Below are positions 1-6,135 of a stretch of DNA of 61,329 nt, piece by piece. The stretch comes from Paracoccaceae bacterium (GTDB lineage: Bacteria > Pseudomonadota > Alphaproteobacteria > Rhodobacterales > Rhodobacteraceae). The notes below the pieces were generated by a model that searched no databases, was not told the DNA's origin, and saw nothing but the letters and a program-made list of their open reading frames with translations. The position numbers and the translations under genes were made by a program. The DNA is taken from NCBI GenBank assembly GCA_947476475.1, contig CANJQT010000009.1, positions 1 to 61,329 on the forward strand, written 5' to 3'. The first letter of the stretch is position 1. Each line of letters starts with the position of its first letter.

Positions 1-166
1 CCACAACGAAGAAGACGGCGCTGTGACCGTTGACTGGGTCGTGCTGACAGCCGCCGTTGTCGGCCTTGGCGTCGCCGCCCTCACCATGGTCAAGAGCGGC
101 ACCAAGTCGCTGACCACTTCGATCAGCAACCAGCTGAACTCGCAGGGCGTCAGCACCACGTTCTGA
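1..166 (+). CDS. flp: Flp-type pilin, copy 1 (5' end cut by window edge)
   Basis: This is the C-terminal 54 residues of a Flp/Fap pilin, the structural subunit of Tad pili. The frame opens at base 2 inside the leader (HNEEDG) and runs through the processing site G-AVTVDW and the hydrophobic helix VVLTAAVVGLGVAALTMV to the shared C-terminus ending STTF. It is almost identical to the complete 64-residue copies downstream, so only about 10 codons are missing. It is the first visible member of a tandem array of at least five pilin genes and is followed by its own intrinsic terminator. Further copies could lie upstream of the window. Confidence 0.93.
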   Translation, partial: HNEEDGAVTVDWVVLTAAVVGLGVAALTMVKSGTKSLTTSISNQLNSQGVSTTF

Positions 167-190
167 TCCTGACCGGCCCTGCCGGAATTC

Positions 191-224
191 AAACCGCGCC
201 TGGAGACAGGCGCGGTTTTTCTTT
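191..224 (+). terminator. Rho-independent terminator after flp copy 1
   Basis: A perfect 12-bp stem (AAACCGCGCCTG pairing with CAGGCGCGGTTT) is closed by a GAGA tetraloop and followed by TTTTTCTTT. It begins 24 bases after the pilin stop codon. Nearly the same hairpin follows copies 2 and 4, and a related one follows copy 3. Confidence 0.92.
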
Positions 225-330
225 GCCCCCGCCCAACTTTCTCTTGCGAGGTGTCCGCACGCGCGCCCAGTGGCGGAACAATAGGGCGTCAATGCCGCCA
301 TTGCTGAATGAATAAAGCCAAAACTCGGTG

Positions 331-360
331 TTGAATCGACTGCGCCCCAATCATGACACT
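331..360 (+). promoter_or_regulatory. Recurring element upstream of flp copy 2 (promoter or operator)
   Basis: TTGAAT (331-336) is followed after 18 bases by GACACT (355-360), with GCGCCCCAA in between. The same arrangement occurs upstream of copies 3 and 4 at matching distance (about 120-130 bp before the start codon). The -35-like box fits a housekeeping promoter, but GACACT is a poor -10 box. A regulator site shared by the pilin genes is therefore equally possible. The role is inferred from conservation only. Confidence 0.5.
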
Positions 361-461
361 ATTCGCCAATAGACGAGCCATACAACTGAACGGACGGGTA
401 CCAAATACACGTACAGAATGTTGGCCTTTAGGCGATGTTTTTTCACATTAGGAGTTATCAA

Positions 462-656
462 ATGAAATTCTTCAAACTCGCGCAGAAATTCCACAACGAA
501 GAAGACGGCGCTGTGACCGTTGACTGGGTCGTGCTCACCGCCGCCGTAGTTGGCCTCGGCATTGCGGCCCTTACGATGGTCAAGAGCGGCACCAAGGCGC
601 TGACCACCTCGATCAACAACCAGCTGAATTCGCAGGGCGTCAGCACCACCTTCTGA
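462..656 (+). CDS. flp: Flp-type pilin, copy 2
   Basis: A 64-residue prepilin of the Flp/Tad family. Residues 1-16 (MKFFKLAQ...EEDG) form a positively charged leader expected to be removed by the prepilin peptidase encoded at 12330. The mature part starts AVTVDW and carries one long hydrophobic helix, then a hydrophilic tail. The classical Flp signature has Glu-Tyr at +5/+6; here it is Asp-Trp. The start at 462 is chosen over an in-frame ATG at 435 because AGGAG lies at 450-454 and all copies align from MKFFKLAQ. The pilin has its own upstream element and terminator, so it is probably made from a monocistronic transcript. Confidence 0.95.
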   Translation: MKFFKLAQKFHNEEDGAVTVDWVVLTAAVVGLGIAALTMVKSGTKALTTSINNQLNSQGVSTTF

Positions 657-680
657 TCCTGACCGGCACCGCCGGAATCC

Positions 681-714
681 AAACCGCGCCTGACCACAGG
701 CGCGGTTTTTCTTT
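681..714 (+). terminator. Rho-independent terminator after flp copy 2
   Basis: The 12-bp stem AAACCGCGCCTG / CAGGCGCGGTTT around an ACCA loop is followed by TTTTTCTTT, 24 bases after the stop codon. The stem is identical to that after copy 1; only the loop differs. Confidence 0.92.
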
Positions 715-801
715 GGCAAACAGCACCCCTGTGCCACGCCCTGCGGCCCCGGCACGCGTCGGAAGATGGCCCCGGACCAAACCGGTTGAAAAGTGCGATT
801 C

Positions 802-831
802 TTGACGTAAACGCGCCCCAATCGAGACAAT
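802..831 (+). promoter_or_regulatory. Recurring element upstream of flp copy 3
   Basis: TTGACG (802-807), GCGCCCCAA (813-821) and GACAAT (826-831) repeat the arrangement seen before copy 2, with the same internal distances. This copy is the best match to a sigma-70 type promoter (TTGACG, 18-bp spacer, GACAAT). The start codon lies about 100 bp downstream, which would leave a long leader if this is the promoter. Confidence 0.55.
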
Positions 832-931
832 CTTTTCGGCTACCAAAACCTACGCGTAGATTTGAATACTCGACAATCCACACGAGCTAACGTCTGCAAA
901 ACGGAAATCGTATCCCCAAAGGAGTCGCAAA

Positions 932-1126
932 ATGAAGTTCTTCAAACTCGCACAGAAGTTCCACAACGAAGAAGACGGTGCTGTGACCGTTGACTGGGTC
1001 GTGCTGACCGCCGCTGTTGTCGGCCTCGGCGTTGCCGCCCTCACCATGGTCAAGAGCGGCACCAAGTCGCTGACCACCTCGATCAGCAACCAGCTCGAAT
1101 CGCAGGGCGTCAGCACCACGTTCTGA
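932..1126 (+). CDS. flp: Flp-type pilin, copy 3
   Basis: A 64-residue Flp prepilin, nearly identical to copies 1, 2 and 4 (differences such as QLESQ instead of QLNSQ near the C-terminus). It has a 16-residue leader ending in Gly, then AVTVDW and a hydrophobic helix. A strong ribosome site AAAGGAG (918-924) sits 7 bases before ATG. The codons of the array are also nearly identical, indicating recent duplication or gene conversion. It would be exported and polymerised by the Tad machinery encoded downstream. Confidence 0.95.
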   Translation: MKFFKLAQKFHNEEDGAVTVDWVVLTAAVVGLGVAALTMVKSGTKSLTTSISNQLESQGVSTTF

Positions 1127-1145
1127 TCCTGATCGGCCCTCATCG

Positions 1146-1180
1146 AAAAAGCAGCGCCTGGTGACAGGCGCTGCTTTTTT
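1146..1180 (+). terminator. Rho-independent terminator after flp copy 3
   Basis: A 15-bp stem (AAAAAGCAGCGCCTG with CAGGCGCTGCTTTTT) closed by GTGA and ending in a T tract. It is related to, but not identical with, the hairpins after copies 1, 2 and 4. Confidence 0.92.
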
Positions 1181-1291
1181 GCATTCGACCGATTTCATCT
1201 AGGTGGCCACTTGCAGGGCGGCCCCTGAGGTCAGGGCACTGGTCCTGAACACTCCCCCGCATCGACAAAACACCATAACAAATTCTTAAAT

Positions 1292-1321
1292 GTGAACTGA
1301 GTGCGCCCCAATCGAGACAAA
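1292..1321 (+). promoter_or_regulatory. Recurring element upstream of flp copy 4
   Basis: GTGAAC (1292-1297), GCGCCCCAA (1303-1311) and GACAAA (1316-1321) keep the spacing of the elements before copies 2 and 3. The central block GCGCCCCAATCGAGACAA is identical to that before copy 3, while the outer boxes are weaker, which favours the centre being the conserved functional part. Confidence 0.5.
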
Positions 1322-1424
1322 ATTGACCATCAAAAAGAGGTCATGCCTCGGGCCGGACGTGTAGAAAGTTGCACCGACTGAACGTAGGCGATGGCGAAAG
1401 TTAATCAACCTACGGAGAACCCGA

Positions 1425-1619
1425 ATGAAATTCTTCAAGCTCGCACAGAAGTTCCACAACGAAGAAGACGGCGCTGTGACCGTTGACTGGGTCGTGCTGA
1501 CCGCCGCCGTTGTCGGCCTTGGCGTCGCCGCCCTCACCATGGTCAAGAGCGGCACCAAGACTCTGACCACTTCGATCAGCAACCAGCTGAACTCGCAGGG
1601 CGTCAGCAGCACGTTCTGA
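1425..1619 (+). CDS. flp: Flp-type pilin, copy 4
   Basis: A 64-residue Flp prepilin of the same array; it differs from copy 3 mainly in KTLTTS and the end SSTF. The ribosome site GGAGA (1414-1418) precedes ATG by 6 bases. Leader, processing site and helix are as in the other copies. It is followed by its own terminator and then by a gap of about 500 bp before copy 5. Confidence 0.95.
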   Translation: MKFFKLAQKFHNEEDGAVTVDWVVLTAAVVGLGVAALTMVKSGTKTLTTSISNQLNSQGVSSTF

Positions 1620-1644
1620 TCCTGACCGGCCCCGCCGGAATGCG

Positions 1645-1680
1645 AACCGCGTCTGGCGACAGACGCGGTTTTTCTTTTTT
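1645..1680 (+). terminator. Rho-independent terminator after flp copy 4
   Basis: The stem AACCGCGTCTG / CAGACGCGGTT with a GCGA loop is followed by TTTCTTTTTT. Compared with copies 1 and 2 the stem carries compensating changes (GCGCC to GCGTC with GGCGC to GACGC), so pairing is conserved. Confidence 0.92.
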
Positions 1681-2181
1681 CCCCTGCCCAATATTCTTCG
1701 CTGGCCATCTGCCCGCGCCAGCAGCGCCAAGCGTGAAATCGGCCAGGCAAGCGGGTTCTGAAGTCCGGTTCCTCTGAGAGACTGCGCCATACGCGGCAAC
1801 ATGCACCCCTCATGCCGACTTTGCCGCGGCAACCCGGCATCGGGTAGCGGGATTTGGCCCATCAAGGAATGCGGCCTGCTCGTGCGCAACATCGCCGACC
1901 GGCACTTGCGCGCTTCAGACCATTCAGAAATCGGTCTGGGGTGCCGCGTCGTTTCCGCCTTGCCTTGCCCATTTCTGCCGATGTCGTGCCCGACCAACAA
2001 GCCCGGCTTCATCGGTGCGGTTTGACGGCAAACCTGTGTCGCAATTTCACACAGCGCGGCCAATCTATCGCCCAAATTGGGACAACATTTCACAGCAGAG
2101 TCACAGGCAAGATTGAAGCCCCCGCAAGCCGCCTTACCAGTAAACGGCTGGCCACGCACACCAGCCAACCGGAGTAGAGCA
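1681..2181 (+). promoter_or_regulatory. Long intergenic region before flp copy 5 with a diverged copy of the upstream element
   Basis: This 501-bp stretch has no convincing gene: the small open frames in it lack ribosome sites and recognisable sequence. At 2069-2086 the block CGCCCAAATTGGGACAAC resembles the element seen before copies 2-4 and lies at a similar distance (about 113 bp) from the start codon, but no -35-like box accompanies it. The rest may hold the promoter of copy 5 or the remnant of a deleted gene. Confidence 0.35.
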
Positions 2182-2376
2182 ATGAAATTCGTCAAACTCA
2201 CCAAAAAATTTCATGTCGAAGAAGATGGTGCTGTGACCGTCGACTGGGTTGTCTTGACGGCTGCTGTCGTCGGGCTGAGCGTCGCCGCCTTTACCATGGT
2301 CAAAAGCGGCACCAAATCCCTGACCACCTCAATCAGCAACCAGCTAGCTTCGCAGGGCATCAACACGACGTTCTGA
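2182..2376 (+). CDS. flp: Flp-type pilin, copy 5 (diverged)
   Basis: A 64-residue Flp prepilin, the most diverged of the array: the leader is MKFVKLTKKFHVEEDG, the helix reads VVGLSVAAFTMV, and the end is INTTF. The processing site GAVTVDW is unchanged. An in-frame ATG at 2077 would add 35 residues with no counterpart in the other copies, so 2182 with GGAG at 2171-2174 is chosen. Its codons differ at many silent sites from copies 1-4. No T-rich terminator follows, so transcription may continue into cpaB. A specialised or minor pilin is possible. Confidence 0.93.
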   Translation: MKFVKLTKKFHVEEDGAVTVDWVVLTAAVVGLSVAAFTMVKSGTKSLTTSISNQLASQGINTTF

Positions 2377-2716
2377 TCTTGTTTCGGTTCTGACATCAGG
2401 CAAGATGCTCGGCACACTCTTTGCTGAGCATGTCGAACTTACCCAAAGAAGCCGTCGCGTCTGTGACAACAGATCCTCGTCACGCCAGCCGTTGGCGTGA
2501 TGCTGACCAACCGCCAGCGCGCCAGATGGCCGCTCCTGCGGATCTGGCCGACAGCATTGGCGCGGCAAAAGTGCCCGCCGATGCAACAAGAAACGGCCCC
2601 AAACGGCATCACCGTTTCCAAACAGTGCAAAATTCCACTCGAATTGCGATCTTTAAACACCTTTTTGCCATAGTCTGTGGCAATAGTCCCGGCAAACGAA
2701 TGGGAAAGGTCGCTAC
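2377..2716 (+). promoter_or_regulatory. Spacer between flp5 and cpaB with three inverted repeats
   Basis: No gene is recognised here. Hairpins can form at 2405-2431 (10 bp with one G-U pair), 2480-2500 (perfect 8-bp stem TCACGCCA / TGGCGTGA, 5-base loop) and 2665-2683 (TTGCCA / TGGCAA). None is followed by a T tract, unlike the hairpins after copies 1-4. They could stabilise the pilin mRNA end or attenuate read-through into cpaB; the last could be an operator just upstream of cpaB. Confidence 0.35.
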
Positions 2717-3589
2717 ATGCGTATGGTTTTCGGACTTGTTCTGGTGCTCGGTCTGGCTTTGGCGGGTTTTGCAGTCTACATGGCGCAAAACTACATGTCG
2801 CAGATGCAGTCAGAACGTGATCAGCTTCGGTTGGCACAAGAATCGGCGCCAAAGCTCGTGGATGTGGTGGTTGCCAAGAAAGCGCTCAAATACGGCGACC
2901 GCTTTACATTCGAAGACCTTGATGTGGTCAAATGGCAAGCCGACAAACTTCCGGAAGGCACTTTCAACGCCATCAAGGCCCCTCAGGGCGGCGATCCGGC
3001 AATTGTCCCGGCCTTCTTCGAGGGTGAAACGCGCCCGCGCGCTGCGCTGCGCGGCGTCGAAATCAACGAACCCATTCTTCTGAAAAAAGTCACCGAACCC
3101 GGCGTCGATGCGGGCATCATGGCCAACATCAGCAAGGGCATGCGCGCCCTCGCCATCAATGTAGACGTGTCGTCCGGCGTGTCGGGCTTCCTGCGCCCCG
3201 GCGACCGCGTCGATGTGTACTGGAGCGGCAATGCGAATGGCCGCGAGGTCACCAAGCTGATCCAGGACAGTGTGCGCCTGATCGCCATCGACCAAAGCGC
3301 TGACTCGGACAGGACTGATGAAACCCAGATTGCCCGCACCGTGACCGTTGAAGCCAGTTCCGAACAGGTCGCTGCACTGGCACAGGCTCAGCAGTCTGGC
3401 CGCCTGACACTGGCACTGGTGGGCACCGACGATACCGGCACCGTGGGCGCGATCGAGATCGACCGCAACACACTGCTTGGCATTACTGAAGAAGCGGCCC
3501 CTGTCATCGCCGCCCCCGCGAAGGTCTGCACCATCAAGACCAACAAAGGCGGAGAGGTTGTAGAGACGCAGATCCCGTGCAACGACTGA
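2717..3589 (+). CDS. cpaB: Flp pilus assembly protein CpaB/RcpC
   Basis: A 290-residue periplasmic or inner-membrane-anchored component of Tad pilus assembly. An N-terminal hydrophobic segment (about residues 4-23) is followed by a SAF-type domain (about 48-120, from DVVVAKKALKYGD) and the RcpC-like C-terminal region. The family is thought to sit near the secretin and may contact peptidoglycan. GGAAAGG lies 8-14 bases before the ATG. It starts the assembly part of the locus after the pilin array. Length is typical for the family. Confidence 0.93.
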   Translation: MRMVFGLVLVLGLALAGFAVYMAQNYMSQMQSERDQLRLAQESAPKLVDVVVAKKALKYGDRFTFEDLDVVKWQADKLPEGTFNAIKAPQGGDPAIVPAFFEGETRPRAALRGVEINEPILLKKVTEPGVDAGIMANISKGMRALAINVDVSSGVSGFLRPGDRVDVYWSGNANGREVTKLIQDSVRLIAIDQSADSDRTDETQIARTVTVEASSEQVAALAQAQQSGRLTLALVGTDDTGTVGAIEIDRNTLLGITEEAAPVIAAPAKVCTIKTNKGGEVVETQIPCND

Positions 3590-3611
3590 TGACCGACCAA
3601 ACCGGGATGAC

Positions 3612-3664
3612 CGGGGCCAAAAAAAGCCCCGCCAATGCTACCATATCAGGTAGAGATGGCGGGG
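3612..3664 (+). promoter_or_regulatory. Two mutually exclusive hairpins between cpaB and cpaC
   Basis: CGGGGC (3612-3617) can pair with GCCCCG (3626-3631) around an A-rich loop, or CCCCGCCA (3627-3634) can pair with TGGCGGGG (3657-3664) enclosing a second stem CTACC/GGTAG (3638-3653). The two share GCCCCG, so only one forms at a time. There is no T tract. The layout suggests RNA processing, stability control or attenuation before cpaC; function is inferred from pairing alone. Confidence 0.45.
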
Positions 3665-3817
3665 AGATCTACAACAACTTCCGAAGTGTTGCGCCGAACC
3701 CACATAAGCAACACCCCTCAACTATCTGATTCTTGCAAAAAAACTGGCCCTAGCGCATGCTCGCCGCAACATGGCGAAATAAGGCCACCCCCTACGTGAT
3801 CCGAGAGGCAGGTCACA

Positions 3818-5212
3818 ATGAGCATACGATACGTAATCACTGCTGCTTTGATGGCTGCGACTTGCGGCTCTTTTGCCGCGCCAGCGCAGGCAGAAACACT
3901 CAAGATCCTTGAAGGTTCGACAACGACCATCCTTGAGGTTCCGATGAACCGCGCGGTGGTGGTCGAATCGGATCAGCCCTTCGCAGAACTCTCTATAGCG
4001 AACCCAGGCATTGCCGACATTTCGACCCTGTCTGACAGGTCGATTTATGTGTTGGGCAAGGCGCCGGGCCGCACGACGCTCACCCTGCTGGGGCCGGAAG
4101 GCAAGCTCATCACCAATGTCGATGTGCAGGTCAGCCTTGATGTTGCCGAGTTCAAGGAACGGCTGAAACAGATCCTTCCGAACGAGAATGTCGAAGTGCG
4201 TACCGCCAATGACGGGATGGTGCTGTCGGGCACAGTCTCCTCGATGGCGGCGCTTGATCGTGCCCTTGATCTGGCCGAACGCTATGCACCCCAGCATGTC
4301 TCGAACCTGATGGGCGTTGGCGGCACTCAGCAGGTCATGTTGAAGGTGCGTTTCGCAGAAATGCAGCGTTCGGTGACCAAGAACCTCAGCGGCAGCTTGG
4401 GCATTCATACGACAGGGACCGGCACCAATGTCGAAGGCGTGTTCGGGTCGAACGGCAACGGCGCAATCAGCGTCGCAACCGGCGGCGGCTTCACCACGAA
4501 GAAAACTGGCGGCATTGGCATTGGCTTCACTGCGGGCAATCTGCAGCTTGGCGTTCTTCTGGAAGCCCTGGAAAGTAAAGGTCTCGTCCGCACCCTGGCC
4601 GAACCGAATTTGACCGCTCTTTCCGGCCAGGAAGCCAAATTCCTTGCGGGTGGCGAATATCCGATCCCGGTGCCAGGCGACAACAACACCGTTGGCATCG
4701 AATACAAACCTTTCGGCGTAGAATTGGCGTTCACCCCCCGTGTTGTTGATGGCGACATCATCAACCTGGCGGTCAATGCCGCTGTTTCGGGGATTGATCC
4801 CAACGTTTCGGTCACCGCAAATGGCCTGTCGGTCAACGCGTTCCGGCGGCGGGAAACCGAAACCACTGTCGAGATGCGCGATGGGGAAAGCTTTGCAATC
4901 GCAGGCCTTTTGCAGGATGACTTCCGTGACCTGAATGGTCAGGTTCCGTGGCTCGGTGACATACCGATCCTTGGCTCTCTGTTCCGCAGCGCCGAATTCA
5001 CCCGCAACCAGACCGAACTGGTGATCATTATCACCCCCCATCTGGTCTCGGCCACCCGTGGCGAAGCCCTGGCTCTGCCAACGGATCGCGTTCGCCCGCC
5101 GACGGAAGCTGACCTTTTCCTCTTCGGCAAGACCAGCGGTGCGGTCACCGGTCCGGCTGCGGATGTTGCCAAGCAGGACTTCAGCGGTTCCTACGGCTAT
5201 GTGATGGAGTAA
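3818..5212 (+). CDS. cpaC: Tad pilus outer-membrane secretin CpaC/RcpA
   Basis: A 464-residue type II/III-family secretin that forms the outer-membrane pore of the Flp pilus. It has a signal peptide (cleavage after about residue 25, APAQA), a pilus N-terminal domain, a BON-like segment (about residues 100-170) and the secretin domain (about 240-420) with the typical end region (VPWLGDIPILGSLFR and TELVIIITPHLV). A purine-rich GAGAGG stands before the ATG. The 228-bp gap after cpaB contains alternative hairpins, so expression may be set separately from cpaB. The OmpA lipoprotein gene follows after 4 bases. Confidence 0.95.
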   Translation: MSIRYVITAALMAATCGSFAAPAQAETLKILEGSTTTILEVPMNRAVVVESDQPFAELSIANPGIADISTLSDRSIYVLGKAPGRTTLTLLGPEGKLITNVDVQVSLDVAEFKERLKQILPNENVEVRTANDGMVLSGTVSSMAALDRALDLAERYAPQHVSNLMGVGGTQQVMLKVRFAEMQRSVTKNLSGSLGIHTTGTGTNVEGVFGSNGNGAISVATGGGFTTKKTGGIGIGFTAGNLQLGVLLEALESKGLVRTLAEPNLTALSGQEAKFLAGGEYPIPVPGDNNTVGIEYKPFGVELAFTPRVVDGDIINLAVNAAVSGIDPNVSVTANGLSVNAFRRRETETTVEMRDGESFAIAGLLQDDFRDLNGQVPWLGDIPILGSLFRSAEFTRNQTELVIIITPHLVSATRGEALALPTDRVRPPTEADLFLFGKTSGAVTGPAADVAKQDFSGSYGYVME

Positions 5213-5216
5213 GATC

Positions 5217-5885
5217 ATGCGCACCACCACATCCCTCATCGTTGCGGCCAGCCTGCTCACCTTGGCTTCCTGCTCAAAAGAGACGAACATAGCGCGGGCC
5301 TTTTATTCAGAAGCTGGCTCCGAAATCGAAACCCGCGACTTTGGCCAATCGACGACGATCAACACCGAGATCCAGTCGGGCGAGCGGGACTATGTCGTCG
5401 ATCTCACCCGGCGTTTCGGCGCAGATGTGTCGAACACCGTAAACTTCGAGTTCAACAGTGCCGATCTGGATGCCAATGCGCAGGCGGCGCTTATGCGTCA
5501 GGCCGACTGGATCAAGCAGTTCCCCGAAGTGCGCTTCCGTGTCTACGGTCACACAGATCTTGTCGGGTCAGACGCTTACAACCAGAAGCTCGGCTTGCGT
5601 CGCGCTCAGACCGTGGTTGCCTTCCTGGTCAATCAGGGCATCAGCAAGTCCCGGCTCGAAGCGGTTGCCTCGTTCGGGAAGACCCAGCCTCTGGTCTTCG
5701 TCCAAAGCCCTGAACGCAAGAATCGCCGCACGGTCACCGAAGTGTCCGGTTTTGTCGCCGGCTCTGCGCTGGTGCTGAACGGCAAGTATGCCGCAATCAT
5801 CATGCGCGAGTACATCACTAGTGCCATGCCGGTCCACACGCAAATTGAAGTGACCGAAGGCAGCGCCGCTACCGGCTCTCAGTAA
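5217..5885 (+). CDS. OmpA-family lipoprotein of the tad locus (CpaD position)
   Basis: A 222-residue protein with a lipoprotein signal (LASC, Cys19) and a C-terminal OmpA-like peptidoglycan-binding domain (about residues 75-165), with GHTDLVGSDAYNQ and LRRAQTV as expected for diaminopimelate binding. It occupies the slot where many loci carry cpaD. It most likely anchors the secretin complex to the cell wall. The start lies 4 bases after the cpaC stop and its ribosome site GGAG is inside the cpaC end, so translation is probably coupled. A terminator follows. I infer the anchoring role from domain and position. Confidence 0.88.
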   Translation: MRTTTSLIVAASLLTLASCSKETNIARAFYSEAGSEIETRDFGQSTTINTEIQSGERDYVVDLTRRFGADVSNTVNFEFNSADLDANAQAALMRQADWIKQFPEVRFRVYGHTDLVGSDAYNQKLGLRRAQTVVAFLVNQGISKSRLEAVASFGKTQPLVFVQSPERKNRRTVTEVSGFVAGSALVLNGKYAAIIMREYITSAMPVHTQIEVTEGSAATGSQ

Positions 5886-5906
5886 CAGGCCAATTATTTC
5901 CATCAG

Positions 5907-5943
5907 TGGGCGGTCTTTGGCAACAAAGGCCGCCCATTCCTTT
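5907..5943 (+). terminator. Rho-independent terminator after the OmpA-type gene
   Basis: The stem TGGGCGGTCTTTG pairs with CAAAGGCCGCCCA (one G-U pair) around a four-base loop GCAA and is followed by TTCCTTT. A second weaker inverted repeat, AGATCGT (5944-5950) and ACGATCT (5970-5976) followed by TTTT, lies just behind. Together they should separate cpaC-ompA transcripts from cpaE onward. Confidence 0.8.
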
Positions 5944-6135
5944 AGATCGTGTCGAAAAACCGCATTAATACGATCTTTTGGCCCCATTCTTGCCAACATT
6001 CTCAACGACTTTCGAAACTGGGAAGTAAGGCCCGAAGGCTAAGGTCGGGCTGGAACTTGGTGATTTGGGGCCCGGCGGGCAAAGTCCGCCGAATTGTTCA
6101 GAAGACAGGTCCCGCGTGGAAAAGGACGTAGAGGT

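Noticed and set aside
1801-2177. Two + strand frames (74 and 107 residues) before flp copy 5
   Set aside because: No ribosome site, no similarity to known proteins and overlapping each other; judged chance frames in the intergenic gap.
3722-5290. 522-residue open frame on the - strand
   Set aside because: Antisense to the secretin gene cpaC; no recognisable domain.
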